This document shows positions 7,747-16,424 of a DNA stretch of 64,000 nucleotides, in pieces. The stretch is taken from contig NZ_AP018721.1 of NCBI RefSeq assembly GCF_003967275.1, positions 124,001-188,000 on the forward strand. Reading direction: 5' to 3'. The notes under the pieces were generated by a model. It was not told the DNA's origin and made no database searches. It worked only from the letters and a program-made list of their open reading frames with translations. The stretch's first letter is position 1, and each line of letters starts with the position of its first letter. A program made the translations under genes and the position numbers. The stretch is from Sulfuritortus calidifontis. Its GTDB lineage: Bacteria; Pseudomonadota; Gammaproteobacteria; Burkholderiales; Thiobacillaceae.

Positions 7747-9000
7747 ATGTTGACCCGAGACCCCCCGGCCCCGGCCGCGACCCTGCTTCGGCGCCTGGCC
7801 TGGCTGCGCAATCTGGCCATCGTCGGCCAGCTGCTGGCCATCGTCGTGGTCGTCCTCGGCCTGGGCATGCCCTTGCCGTTGGCGCCCATGCTGACCATTA
7901 CCGGCTTGCTGCTGCTGCTGAATGCGTTGACCTGGTGGCGCTTGAAACAGCCCTGGCCGGCGAGCCAGCCGGAGGTGTTCACCCAGCTCGCCGCCGACAC
8001 CATGGCCCTGGCCGGCCAGCTCTTCTTCAGCGGCGGTTATGCCAATCCCTTCGTCTCGCTCTTGCTGCTGCCGGTCATTCTCGCCGCCACCGCGCTGTCG
8101 GCCGGCTACGCCTGGCTCGCCGCCCTGTTCACCGGCACCGTCTACAGCCTGCTCATCGTCTGGCATGTGCCGCTGCCGGCGGCAGGCGAGCTCGATGCCT
8201 TCAACCTGCACCTGCTCGGCATGTGGTTCAACTTCTTGATCAGTGCCGCCCTGGTCGCCTGGTTCGTCGTGCAGCTGGCCGGCAGTCTGCGCCGACGCGA
8301 GCAGGAGCTGGCGGCCGAGCGCGAGAGGGCGTTGCGCGACGCCGGCGTTTTCGCTCTCGGCATGCAGGCCGCCGGTGCCGCTCACGAGCTGTCGACCCCG
8401 CTGGCGACCATGACCGTGCTGGCCCGCGAATTGAAGGAGGAGCACCGGCAGGACGGCGAACTGGTCGAGGGCCTGGACCTGCTCATCCAGCAGGCCGAGC
8501 GCTGCAAGACCCTGCTCACCCGGCTCACCGTCAGCGCCGGCGTCGGCCGCGAACTCGCGCCGGTGCCGCTCGACGCCTGGCTGAACGAAACCATCGAACA
8601 TTGGCAGCTGATGCGGCCGAGCATCGTCGTGGTTCGCCGGATCGAAGGGGTACGGCCGGTGCCGTCGATCCGGCCCGACCCGGTGCTGGCCCAGGCCCTG
8701 GTGAGTCTTTACAACAATGCGGCCGATGCCTCGCCCGATGATGTGGCGATCGAGGCCGAGTGGGATGCCACGCGCCTGCAGGTGCGCGTGCTCGACCGCG
8801 GTCCGGGCCTGAGTCCGGAACTGGCCGAGGCGGCCGGCCGCCTGGCCTGGAGCAGCAAGGGCACGGGCCGCGGCATTGGCCTCTTGCTCACCCATGCCGG
8901 CATCGAGCACCTGGGCGGCGAAGCGACCCTGCTGCCGCGCGCAAGCGGCGGCAGCCTGGCCCGGGTGACCGTGCCCTTGATTGCCCTAAAGGCGCGATGA
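7747..9000 (+). CDS. regB: RegB/PrrB-type redox-sensing histidine kinase
   Basis: 417 aa. About six N-terminal membrane segments (residues 20-220) include GGYANPF, matching the RegB quinone-binding GGxxNPF motif. The H-box is GAAHELSTPLATM. A Cys lies exactly 40 residues after this His (ERCKTLLTRL), the same spacing as the redox-active Cys of Rhodobacter RegB (His225/Cys265). N-box NNAADASP and G-box GTGRGIGLLL are present. It should sense quinone/redox state and phosphorylate RegA. The stop overlaps regA (ATGA). RegBA systems control respiratory, carbon-fixation and nitrogen genes. Confidence 0.92.
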   Translation: MLTRDPPAPAATLLRRLAWLRNLAIVGQLLAIVVVVLGLGMPLPLAPMLTITGLLLLLNALTWWRLKQPWPASQPEVFTQLAADTMALAGQLFFSGGYANPFVSLLLLPVILAATALSAGYAWLAALFTGTVYSLLIVWHVPLPAAGELDAFNLHLLGMWFNFLISAALVAWFVVQLAGSLRRREQELAAERERALRDAGVFALGMQAAGAAHELSTPLATMTVLARELKEEHRQDGELVEGLDLLIQQAERCKTLLTRLTVSAGVGRELAPVPLDAWLNETIEHWQLMRPSIVVVRRIEGVRPVPSIRPDPVLAQALVSLYNNAADASPDDVAIEAEWDATRLQVRVLDRGPGLSPELAEAAGRLAWSSKGTGRGIGLLLTHAGIEHLGGEATLLPRASGGSLARVTVPLIALKAR

Positions 9001-9545
9001 AAAAGCTGCCGTTCAAGGACCTGCTGCTGGTCGACGACGACGAGGCCCTGCGCCTGGTGCTGGCGCGCGCCCTCAGCCGGCGCGGCCTGACGGTGCGCCA
9101 GGCGGCCGATGTCGAAGCGGCCTGGCAGCTGGCCGAGGCGCAGCCGCCCGAGGCGGCCGTGCTCGATCTGCGCCTGCCGGGCGAGTCCGGCCTCACGCTG
9201 ATCGAACGCCTGAAGGCGCTCAGGCCGGACATGCGCATCGTGCTTATGACCGGCTATGCCAGCATCGCCACCGCGGTCGAGGCGATCAAGCTCGGCGCCA
9301 CGCACTACCTGGTCAAGCCGGCCGAGGTCGACGCGATCCTCGCCGCCCTGCAGCGCGACCAGGGCGATGCCGGGGTGGAACCGGCCGAGGCGCCGCTGCC
9401 GGTGAAGCGGCTGGAATGGGAACACATCCAGCGGGTGCTGGCCGAGCACGACGGCAACATCTCCGCCACGGCGCGCGCGCTCAAGATGCACCGGCGCACC
9501 CTGCAGCGGAAACTGGGCAAGAAGCCGGTCGGTGCCGACGATTGA
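8997..9545 (+). CDS. regA: RegA/PrrA-type response regulator
   Basis: 182 aa. Receiver domain with acidic pocket LVDDDEA, phospho-acceptor Asp in AAVLDLRLPGESG (about residue 57), Thr in VLMTGYAS and Lys in YLVKPAE. Short linker, then a Fis-type helix-turn-helix (GNISATARALKMHRRTLQRK). This two-domain layout without an AAA+ domain is typical of RegA/PrrA/ActR. Start codon ATG 8997 overlaps the regB stop, so the two are co-translated. Confidence 0.94.
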   Translation: MKKLPFKDLLLVDDDEALRLVLARALSRRGLTVRQAADVEAAWQLAEAQPPEAAVLDLRLPGESGLTLIERLKALRPDMRIVLMTGYASIATAVEAIKLGATHYLVKPAEVDAILAALQRDQGDAGVEPAEAPLPVKRLEWEHIQRVLAEHDGNISATARALKMHRRTLQRKLGKKPVGADD

Positions 9546-9578
9546 AGCCGGCGCGACGAAGCCGCCGCCGTCCGGCGC

Positions 9579-10118
9579 TTACAAAGTCTCGATGGTGAAA
9601 TTGCGGTTGGTATAGATGCAGATGTCGCCGGCGATCTCCAGCGATTTCTCGACGATCTCGCGCGGCGCCAGCGCGCTGTGATCGATCAGGGCCCGGGCCG
9701 CGGCCTGGGCATAGGCGCCGCCGCTGCCGATGGCGGCGATGCCGTATTCCGGCTCCAGCACGTCGCCGCTGCCGGTGATGACCAGGGTGGCCGTCTTGTC
9801 CGCCACGATCAGCATGGCCTCGAGCCGGCGCAGCATGCGGTCGGTGCGCCAGTCCTTGGCCAGTTCCACCGCGCTCTTCACCAGCTGGCCCTGATGCTTC
9901 TCCAGCTTGGCCTCGAAGCGCTCGAACAGGGTGAAGGCATCGGCCGTGCCGCCGGCGAAGCCGGCCAGCACCTTGTCCTGATACAGCCGTCGCACCTTGC
10001 GCGCGGTGGCCTTGATCACCACGTTGCCCAGAGTCACCTGGCCGTCGCCGCCCATGGCGACGGCCTCGCCCTTGCGGACGCTGAGGATCGTGGTGCCGTG
10101 CCAGGTGTCGCTGCGCAT
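9579..10118 (-). CDS. hslV: HslV, proteasome-like peptidase
   Basis: 179 aa. Ntn-hydrolase of the HslVU complex. The catalytic Thr is in GTTILSVR after an eight-residue leader (MRSDTWHG) of the length usual in betaproteobacteria. Family segments [32 protein letters not shown] and [15 protein letters not shown] are intact. The partner unfoldase gene hslU is normally immediately downstream, but here the next gene is the convergent regA 33 bp away and hslU is not in the window. znuB ends 10 bp upstream, so hslV may be transcribed with the metal-transport genes. Confidence 0.95.
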   Translation of the reverse strand: MRSDTWHGTTILSVRKGEAVAMGGDGQVTLGNVVIKATARKVRRLYQDKVLAGFAGGTADAFTLFERFEAKLEKHQGQLVKSAVELAKDWRTDRMLRRLEAMLIVADKTATLVITGSGDVLEPEYGIAAIGSGGAYAQAAARALIDHSALAPREIVEKSLEIAGDICIYTNRNFTIETL

Positions 10119-10128
10119 GGGATGGGCT

Positions 10129-10884
10129 TCAGTCGTTGCGGGATGCCGCGATTATACGCGCGGCGAACAGGGCGCAGAGGGCGAGCATGAGCACGATCAC
10201 CGCACCGGCTGGCCAGTCGAGCCAGGCCGACAGAGCGAGCCCGGCACCATAGCCGAGCGCGCCGAGCCCGAGGCCGATGCCCCAGGCCGCGCCGCCGCGC
10301 CGCCGGCCGACGGCGAGCGCGGGCAGGATCAGGCTGGCGAACACCAGCCAGACCCCGACCACCTGCACCGAGGCGGTGACGCACAGGGCCAGCACCGGAT
10401 AGAAACCCCAGCGCCGGCCCTGCAAAACGCGCCAGGCAAGCAGGGCCAGGCCGGTGAGCAGGCCGAGCCAGGCCACCTGGGGCCAGTTCACCCAAAGGAT
10501 CTGGCCGACCAGCAGATCGCGCAGATGTTCACCGCCATGCGGGTCGTGGGCCGAGACCAGGGCGGCCAGGCTGGCGGCGAGCACGAAGCCCACGCCGATC
10601 AGCGGCTCGGCCAGATGCGGCCAGCGGCGCTCGAGCCAGGCCAGCAGCCCGGCACCGACGAGCGCCGCGCCGAAGGCGGCGGCCTGCACGCGCCAGCCGG
10701 CCGGCTCCCAGCCCAAAGCGTGGGCGGCAATCACGCCCAGGCCGGCGATCTGGGCCACGGCCAGATCGACGAAGACCACGCCGCGGCGCAACACCTCGCG
10801 CCCCAGCGGCACATGGCTGGCCAGCACCAAGAGGCCGGCGAGCCAGGGTGCGGCGAGCAGCGGCAGATCGAGTTGCCAGTTCAT
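10129..10884 (-). CDS. ZnuB-type metal ABC transporter permease
   Basis: 251 aa, seven to nine hydrophobic segments. ABC-3 family permease of the Zn/Mn/Fe chelate type ([39 protein letters not shown]). Start ATG 10884 overlaps the stop of the upstream binding-protein gene. Metal specificity is inferred from the neighbours. There is no room for an ATPase gene between the binding protein and permease, and none elsewhere in the cluster. Confidence 0.87.
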   Translation of the reverse strand: MNWQLDLPLLAAPWLAGLLVLASHVPLGREVLRRGVVFVDLAVAQIAGLGVIAAHALGWEPAGWRVQAAAFGAALVGAGLLAWLERRWPHLAEPLIGVGFVLAASLAALVSAHDPHGGEHLRDLLVGQILWVNWPQVAWLGLLTGLALLAWRVLQGRRWGFYPVLALCVTASVQVVGVWLVFASLILPALAVGRRRGGAAWGIGLGLGALGYGAGLALSAWLDWPAGAVIVLMLALCALFAARIIAASRND

Positions 10885-11774
10885 CGCGCCGCCGCCAAGA
10901 GGCGGTCCAGGGTGTCGTCGAACAGGCCGAAGAGATCGCTCGCCCGGTCCGAGCCGCCCACGGTGAAGGGCAGCACCGCGATCGGCAGGCCGGTGCGCTC
11001 GGCCAGCCACTCGCTCGGCCGCGCCGGCTGATAGGCGGCGCGCACGATCAGGCTGGCGGGCCGGGCCTTGAGCGCCTCGGTGACCGCGCCCAGGTGGGCG
11101 ACCGAGGGCTCCAGTCCCGGCTTGGGCTCGAGCGTGGCCACCTCGACCAGCCCCAGCCACTGGTAGAGATAGGGAAAGCCGTTGTGCTGCGACACCACGC
11201 GCACGCCCCTGAGCCGGGCCGCCCGGGTCTCCCAGCGCTGTTGCGCGGCCTGCCAGCGCCGGGTGAAGTCGGCGTGCCGGGCCTGGTACCAGGCCGCCTG
11301 ATCCGGCTCGAGCCGGGCCAGGCGCTGGGCCAGGGCCTCGGCCACGCGCGCGATCTGGCGCGGGTCGGTCTGGATGTGCGGGTTGCCCTCGGGGTGGACA
11401 TCGCCCTCGGCCCGGCTCACGCGCTGCGGCTTGTCGAGCAGGGCGACGAAATCGGCCGCCAGGAAATAGCCGGGCCGGCCGGGCTGGATGCGGGGGTTGG
11501 CCGATTCCCGCAGCAGCACCGGCAGCCAGCCGATCTCCAGCCCGGCGCCGGTGCAGACCACGAGGTCGGCCCGGCGGGCACGGGCGATCAACGAGGGTCG
11601 GGCCTCGATCCGGTGCGGGTCCTGCCAGGCGCTGGTGGCCGCAGCCACCTCCGCACGCTCGCCCGCCAGTTCCGTGACCAGGGCCGCCCACTCCGGCTCG
11701 CAGGCCAGCACCTTGAGCGCGGCCTGGGCCGGCCACGCCAGCGCGGCAAGACAAAGCAACAAGTACTTGCGCAT
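10881..11774 (-). CDS. ZnuA-like periplasmic metal-binding protein
   Basis: 297 aa with signal peptide (MRKYLLLCLAALAWPAQA). Cluster A-I solute-binding protein. Likely metal ligands are His in WQDPHRIE (about 53), GNPHIQTD (about 129) and VSQHNGFPYL (about 195), and an acidic residue near the C-terminus. It lacks the His-rich loop seen in many ZnuA proteins. Its stop overlaps the permease start (ATGA). Zinc is the most likely substrate, manganese or iron less so. Confidence 0.85.
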   Translation of the reverse strand: MRKYLLLCLAALAWPAQAALKVLACEPEWAALVTELAGERAEVAAATSAWQDPHRIEARPSLIARARRADLVVCTGAGLEIGWLPVLLRESANPRIQPGRPGYFLAADFVALLDKPQRVSRAEGDVHPEGNPHIQTDPRQIARVAEALAQRLARLEPDQAAWYQARHADFTRRWQAAQQRWETRAARLRGVRVVSQHNGFPYLYQWLGLVEVATLEPKPGLEPSVAHLGAVTEALKARPASLIVRAAYQPARPSEWLAERTGLPIAVLPFTVGGSDRASDLFGLFDDTLDRLLAAAR

Positions 11775-11783
11775 GTTCGCCTC

Positions 11784-13115
11784 CTAAAACTTATGCGCGC
11801 CGTGGGCGCCCAGGCTCATGATGTACTGCAAGGTCACCTGGTTTTCGTCGATGCCCTGCATCGAGCGGTCGCGCGCGAACTGCAGGCGGATGCGGGAGAA
11901 CTCCGAGGGCGACCAGTCGAGCATCAGGCTCGTCTTGTCCGGGTTGTAGTCGGGCGCATCCAGCGGCAGGCCGCCGAAGTCGAGCGTGCCGGAGTCGAGC
12001 CGCTCATAGCGCAGGCCGGCACGCCAGCGTGGCATGAACTGGTAGACGGTCTGGGCATACCAGCCGGACTGCTTGGAGCGGTGGCGATCGCTGGGATCGC
12101 CCGCGCACAGGGTGCCGGCGCCGTCGCAGGCAAGCCGGCCCGATTCCTCGCGCCGGAAATACTCCGCCTGCAAGGTCAGGTTGCGCGTCTTCGGATTGCC
12201 CTGGGGCGCCCATTTCCAGACGAAGTCGGCGATCCAGGCCTTGGAATCGCCGGTGAAGGTCGTGCCCACCGCGTCGCCGTTGGCGTCTTCCCAGTGCGCC
12301 GTGCGCGCCTTGGGATTGGCCGAGAGATAGGCCAGGCCCGCGCGCCAGCTGTGGGAGGCGCCAAGATCGCCGCCGATCTTGGCGAAGGTGCTGAAGGCGC
12401 CGATGCCGCTGCTGTTGCCGTTGGCGCCGGGGAAGGCATTGCCGTTGCCGGCCTCGACACCGAATTCGAGGAAGGTCTCGGTCGGCGCCAGCCATTTGAG
12501 CTGCATGCCGTCGTGGGCGAAGCGCTCGCCGAACAGGGCCTGGTACATCAGCGGGGCGTCGGCGAAGTCCCAGGCGTGGGGATGGCGCTCATTGAGATAG
12601 CCCAGGCCGGAATAGAAGCGGCCGGCCTTCAGGCTGAAGCCCTCGCCCAGCCCCAGGGTCTGGAACCAGGCCTCTTCCACTGACACGCTCTGGTCGATCA
12701 GGGCGAAGTTGGCATAGCCGCGGAAGGTCGGGTCGATGTCGGCGCTCAGCACCAGCTCGGTGTGGTCGACGCTGAAGCCACGCTCGCTGCCGTGGACGTG
12801 GCCGGCCGGCAGGAAGCCGGTGATGGTGCGTTCCGGGATGTCCTTGCGCTGGGCATACTGGCCCTGCAGGATCAGCGAAACATCGGGGTTGAAGCCACGG
12901 CCGTGGTCGTGATCGTGGCTGGCCGCGGTGTTGGCGGTGCTGCCGACGGGCCGGCCCTCGGCTTCTTTCAGCCTGGCCTCCAGGGCAGCGATGCGGGCCT
13001 CATATTGGGCCTTCATCTGGGCGATCTCCTGGCGGATGGCATCGAGATCGCCTTCGGCGGAACTGGGCTGCGCCACAGTCAGAAGGGCGCAAGCAAGCAG
13101 GGTGCGCTTGAACAT
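11784..13115 (-). CDS. putative outer-membrane beta-barrel protein in metal operon
   Basis: 443 aa. Signal peptide (ending QPSSAEG), then a coiled coil (about 25-55, IRQEIAQMKAQYEARIAALE), a His/Asp-rich linker ASHDHDHGRG and a beta-rich domain ending in Phe (GAHGAHKF), as for outer-membrane barrels. Proteins of this build often sit next to zinc ABC transporter genes and are thought to be porins. It is 9 bp from the binding-protein gene, so one operon is likely. Exact family not recognised. Confidence 0.7.
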   Translation of the reverse strand: MFKRTLLACALLTVAQPSSAEGDLDAIRQEIAQMKAQYEARIAALEARLKEAEGRPVGSTANTAASHDHDHGRGFNPDVSLILQGQYAQRKDIPERTITGFLPAGHVHGSERGFSVDHTELVLSADIDPTFRGYANFALIDQSVSVEEAWFQTLGLGEGFSLKAGRFYSGLGYLNERHPHAWDFADAPLMYQALFGERFAHDGMQLKWLAPTETFLEFGVEAGNGNAFPGANGNSSGIGAFSTFAKIGGDLGASHSWRAGLAYLSANPKARTAHWEDANGDAVGTTFTGDSKAWIADFVWKWAPQGNPKTRNLTLQAEYFRREESGRLACDGAGTLCAGDPSDRHRSKQSGWYAQTVYQFMPRWRAGLRYERLDSGTLDFGGLPLDAPDYNPDKTSLMLDWSPSEFSRIRLQFARDRSMQGIDENQVTLQYIMSLGAHGAHKF

Positions 13116-13180
13116 GGGTCATCCTCATCATGAACGACAATGCAATCGACCGGCGTGGTGACGTCGGTCGGGTCGAGAGT

Positions 13181-13474
13181 TCAGATGAGGTGGGTGGGCG
13201 GGGCGCGGCTGAGGTAGGGCCGGGCCTCGACGGCCTGCAGCGCCCGATAGGCCGAGGACTGGACGAGTGGATAGGCCTGGGCAACGGCCTCGGGCTTGGC
13301 CGTGGTGTCGGCCAGGCCGTGGTCGAGTGCGGCATAGGCCACGCACAGCTCGCAGGGAGTGTGCGCACGATCGTGGTCGTCGTCGAAATGGGAGAGCGCA
13401 TGCGCCGCTCCGCCCCACTGCAGGGCGAGCAGGAGCAGGAGCAGCGAGAAAATGCGCAGGGCCTGGCCGATCAT
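13181..13474 (-). CDS. small His-rich secreted protein, unknown
   Basis: 97 aa. Hydrophobic signal region (IFSLLLLLLALQWGGAAHA), then HFDDDHDRAHTPCELC with four His, several Asp and a CxxC, suggesting metal binding. The rest is featureless. Placed between yidD and the outer-membrane protein, all minus strand. DUF2946-like proteins have this general look, but I cannot confirm the family. Confidence 0.62.
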   Translation of the reverse strand: MIGQALRIFSLLLLLLALQWGGAAHALSHFDDDHDRAHTPCELCVAYAALDHGLADTTAKPEAVAQAYPLVQSSAYRALQAVEARPYLSRAPPTHLI

Positions 13475-13499
13475 GGCTGGATTATAACGGCTGCCGGTC

Positions 13500-13727
13500 T
13501 TACTTCGGCGGCGGCACCGGGTCGTGGCCGCCGGGGTGATAGGGGTGGCAGCGGCCGATGCGGCGGATCGCCAGCCAGCCGCCCTTGAGCGCGCCGTGTC
13601 GCTTCACCGCCTCCTTGGCGTATTCGGAGCAGGTCGGCGTGAACCGGCACTGGCTGCCGAAGTAGGGCGACAGGGCGATCTGGTAGAGGCGGATCAGGCC
13701 GACGAGCAGGCGTTGGATGGGGTTCAT
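13500..13727 (-). CDS. yidD: YidD, membrane protein insertion efficiency factor
   Basis: 75 aa from ATG 13727. Signature [19 protein letters not shown] with the three-Cys pattern, then [20 protein letters not shown]. It helps YidC-dependent membrane insertion. It usually lies in the rpmH-rnpA-yidD-yidC cluster; here it is elsewhere, overlapping the stop of an unrelated membrane-protein gene (ATGA). Confidence 0.93.
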   Translation of the reverse strand: MNPIQRLLVGLIRLYQIALSPYFGSQCRFTPTCSEYAKEAVKRHGALKGGWLAIRRIGRCHPYHPGGHDPVPPPK

Positions 13728-14206
13728 GGTTGCTTGGTCTGGGCCGATGCCGCCATGCGGCGCAGGTAGTCGGCGAACTCGGGGTCCTCGCCGCGCAGCA
13801 GTTCGGGCAGGGCGGCACGGAAGTCGGCGCGGGCACACCATTCCTCCATGTAGTCGGCCCAGTTCTGCCACAGGCGCTGGCGCTGGTGGCTCATGCGCGC
13901 TTCATGGACCATGACGTAAGCCTGCTCGAAGATGGAGATCAGGATACCGAACAGCAGGAAGCGGCGCTCCTCCTGTTCCTCGCTCAGCACCGGTGGCTCG
14001 GCCCGCTGCCGCAGCAGGTGGAGGTCGGCGTTGTCCAGCAGCAGCTTGAGGAAATCGGTGTAGGCGTTGGACAGTCGCTGGTGCAGCTCTTCCTCTTCGG
14101 CCAGGCGCTCGCGCCGCTGCTCCCAGAGGAAGACGAAGATGGCCAGGGGCAGGCCGACCACCGTGACGACGTAGCTGAGGAACTCCCAGGTTTCCAGGTT
14201 CAGCAC
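13724..14206 (-). CDS. membrane-anchored coiled-coil protein, unknown
   Basis: 160 aa. One N-terminal membrane segment ([20 protein letters not shown]), then a charged helical region ([17 protein letters not shown]) and an acidic, Trp-rich C-terminal part. I recognise no family. It overlaps yidD by 4 bp and starts 38 bp after the dksA stop, all on the same strand. Confidence 0.72.
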   Translation of the reverse strand: MLNLETWEFLSYVVTVVGLPLAIFVFLWEQRRERLAEEEELHQRLSNAYTDFLKLLLDNADLHLLRQRAEPPVLSEEQEERRFLLFGILISIFEQAYVMVHEARMSHQRQRLWQNWADYMEEWCARADFRAALPELLRGEDPEFADYLRRMAASAQTKQP

Positions 14207-14243
14207 GATGCTTGTGCCACGGCGGCGGCCGGGCGGCCGGGTT

Positions 14244-15167
14244 TCAGTCGGCGAACAGCCGCTCGCGCCGCTCGTGCTTCTCCTGGGCCTCGATCGACAA
14301 CTCGGCGGTCGGCCGGGCGATCAGGCGGGCCAAGCCGATCGGCTCGCCGGTCTCCAGGCAGTAGCCGTATTCGCCCGACTCGATGCGGCGCAGGGCGGAT
14401 TCGATCTTCTTCAGGAGCTTGCGCTCGCGGTCGCGCACGCGCTGCTCGAGCATGTTCTCTTCTTCCACCGTGGCGCGGTCGTTGGGGTCGGCGAAGACCT
14501 CGTTTTCCTTGAGGTGCTCGCCGGTCTCGCGCGCGTTGTCCAGAATCTCGGCACGCATCTCCAAGAGCTTGGCCTTGAAGAAGCCGAGCTGCTTGTCGTT
14601 CATGTAGTCCTTGTCGGACATCTTCAGGATATCGGCCTCGCTCAGGCCGGAGGCGTTGGGCTGGCTGGTAGGAGCGGCCTTGGCCGGCTTGGCCGGGGCG
14701 GCGGTTGCAGTCTTGGTCACGGCAGGTGTTGCTTTCTTCACGGTCGGGGTTGCTTTCACTGGCACCGGTTTCTTGGCCACCGGCTTGGCGGCGGCCTTGG
14801 CGGGTGCCGGCTTCTTGGCCGCTGGCTTGGCAACGGCCTGGGTGGGGCTGACCTTCTTGGCAGGGGCGGCCTTGCTGGCCACGACCTTTTTCGCCGCCGG
14901 CTTGCTCGCCTTCGCGGGCGCCGCCTTCTTGGCTGTGCTGGCCTTGGCCGGCATCGGTTTCTTGGCAGCGGGCTTGCTCGCCTTGGCGGGGGCGGCCTTC
15001 TTGGTCGCCGGCTTGCTCGCCTTCGCGGGCGCCGCCTTCTTGCTGGCGCTGGCCTTCACCGGTGCCGCCTTCTTGGCCACGGGCTTGCCCGCTTTCGCGG
15101 GCGCGGCCTTCTTGGCAGCGGGTTTGCTGCCGGCCTTAGCGGATGCCTTCTTGCTTGCAGTAGCCAC
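14244..15167 (-). CDS. dksA: DksA family RNA polymerase-binding protein with H1-like N-terminal tail
   Basis: 307 aa, twice the usual DksA (about 150). Residues 1 to about 165 are Lys/Ala/Pro repeats of the AAKKAAPAKASKP type, resembling bacterial histone H1-like proteins. The C-terminal 140 residues are DksA: coiled coil with the acidic tip FADPNDRA and a degenerate zinc finger. Only the first Cys remains (YGYCLETGEPIG); the other positions are T, S and A (AELSIEAQ). DksA modulates initiation with ppGpp. Start is GTG 15167 with a strong AGGAGG. The Cys-poor finger is known in alpha- and betaproteobacterial and DksA2-type proteins; the long tail is unusual. Confidence 0.9.
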   Translation of the reverse strand: MATASKKASAKAGSKPAAKKAAPAKAGKPVAKKAAPVKASASKKAAPAKASKPATKKAAPAKASKPAAKKPMPAKASTAKKAAPAKASKPAAKKVVASKAAPAKKVSPTQAVAKPAAKKPAPAKAAAKPVAKKPVPVKATPTVKKATPAVTKTATAAPAKPAKAAPTSQPNASGLSEADILKMSDKDYMNDKQLGFFKAKLLEMRAEILDNARETGEHLKENEVFADPNDRATVEEENMLEQRVRDRERKLLKKIESALRRIESGEYGYCLETGEPIGLARLIARPTAELSIEAQEKHERRERLFAD

Positions 15168-15181
15168 GGCGTTCCTCCTGC

Positions 15182-15201
15182 TTTTGTATGAAGGTACAAA
15201 A
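15182..15201. promoter_or_regulatory. palindrome in dksA leader
   Basis: TTTTGTA-N6-TACAAAA, a perfect 7-bp inverted repeat 15-34 nt upstream of the dksA start. It could be an operator or a leader hairpin. No regulator can be assigned. Confidence 0.45.
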
Positions 15202-15212
15202 TTGGCGGTGCA

Positions 15213-16268
15213 TTATGCCACGGATGGTCGATTGAGAACCCCCTGGCCGGCCGCCTGGGTGAAGTCGTCCAGCAGCTTGGCCACGAAGGCCTCTTCCAAG
15301 TCGCTGACGATAAAGACAAAACGGCTGCTGTGGTCGGCATCCGGCCAGGCCGTCAGGCGCTCCGGGGGATAGACCACGTGCTGCACCGCATGCAGCACCA
15401 CCGGCCCCGGCTCGCCCTGGATGTTGACGATGGCCTTCATGCGCAACAGGTTCTGGGCGCGAAAGGCGGTGAGCATCTCCAGGGCGCTGTGCACCCCGGT
15501 CCAATCCAGGGGCCGGTCGAAACGCAGGCTGAAGGCGCGGATGCGCTCGTCGTGCAGCCCGGCCGTCGCCGGCTTGCCCAGCAGGCCGGCCGCGCGTGCC
15601 GGCTTGTAGCGCTCGGCGTTGAGCCAGCGGCGCACGTCCGGGTGCTTGCGCTCCGGGTCGTAGAGGCCGACGTGGAGGATGAGTGCGGGATCGATCTCGC
15701 CCTTGAGCACGGTGTGGATGGGGGCGGCCGGGTTGAGCGCCGCCACCCTGGCCCTGGCCGCCTCGGTCAGCTCGGGCCCGGCCAGGTCGCTCTTGGTGAT
15801 GAGCAGCCGGTCGGCCACCGCCACCTGGCGCACCGCCTCGAAATAACTGTCGAGCTGCGGCTCGGCCAGCACCGCGTCCACCGTGGTGACCACGCCGTCG
15901 AGCTGGTGACGCCTGGCCAGCCAGCGGTCATTCAATAAGGTGTCGAGGATGGGCGCCGGATCGGCGATGCCCGTGGTCTCGATGATGATGCGCTCGTATT
16001 TCGGGATCTCGCCCTTCTCGCGTGCCATGTACAGGTTCTTCAGGGTGGGCGCGAGCGAGCCCTGCACCTGGCAGCAGACGCAGCCGCCCGAGAGCAGGGC
16101 GAGCGGGCCGCGGCTCTCTTCCAAAAGCTGATGGTCGAGGCCGATCTCGCCGAACTCGTTCATCACCACGGCGGTGAGCGGCAGCTGGCGCAGCAGGTGG
16201 TTGAGCAGGGTGGTCTTGCCGCTGCCCAGAAAACCCGTCAAAAGCGTGACAGGAATGGGATCGTTCAT
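15213..16268 (-). CDS. COG0523/CobW family GTPase (putative metallochaperone)
   Basis: 351 aa. Walker [13 protein letters not shown] (about 11-22), the family's metal-site motif GGCVCCQ (about 62-68), [11 protein letters not shown] switch and TKSD guanine motif. C-terminal CobW_C domain (about 235-340). COG0523 GTPases deliver zinc or cobalt to client proteins, and several are induced by zinc starvation. It lies 45 bp upstream of dksA on the same strand. Its first 39 bp are repeated 134 bp upstream (16364-16402), evidence of a local duplication. Confidence 0.9.
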   Translation of the reverse strand: MNDPIPVTLLTGFLGSGKTTLLNHLLRQLPLTAVVMNEFGEIGLDHQLLEESRGPLALLSGGCVCCQVQGSLAPTLKNLYMAREKGEIPKYERIIIETTGIADPAPILDTLLNDRWLARRHQLDGVVTTVDAVLAEPQLDSYFEAVRQVAVADRLLITKSDLAGPELTEAARARVAALNPAAPIHTVLKGEIDPALILHVGLYDPERKHPDVRRWLNAERYKPARAAGLLGKPATAGLHDERIRAFSLRFDRPLDWTGVHSALEMLTAFRAQNLLRMKAIVNIQGEPGPVVLHAVQHVVYPPERLTAWPDADHSSRFVFIVSDLEEAFVAKLLDDFTQAAGQGVLNRPSVA

Positions 16269-16402
16269 AGTCGAGATGATGTAGTGTTAACTCAGGCCCT
16301 GACGGGTTTCAGTGCAGGCTAACATGCCGAAGGCATGTTAAAGGCCGCAGGCCGGCCGGAGCTAAAACCCGTCAAAAGCGTGACAGGAATGGGTTCGTTC
16401 AT
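16230..16402. repeat. 39-bp direct repeats bracketing a palindromic element upstream of cobW-like gene
   Basis: 16230-16268 (start of the GTPase gene) and 16364-16402 are 39-bp direct repeats differing by one base. Between them is TTTCAGTGCAGGCTAACATGCC followed by AAGGCATGTTAA, a copy of the element seen in mpl (18.33 kb) and at 37.45 kb. The layout resembles an insertion with a long target duplication. Confidence 0.8.
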
Positions 16403-16424
16403 CTATGCGGACAATTCACAAGCT

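Noticed and set aside
7045-8910. Minus-strand open frame of over 600 codons opposite regB.
   Set aside because: Antisense to well-supported regB and the PCu(A)C gene, with low-complexity Gln/Gly/Arg composition typical of GC-rich shadow frames.
13475-13502. Possible Zur box (ATTATAAC) before the His-rich small protein gene.
   Set aside because: Only a half-site resembles the consensus, and it lacks the dyad partner.
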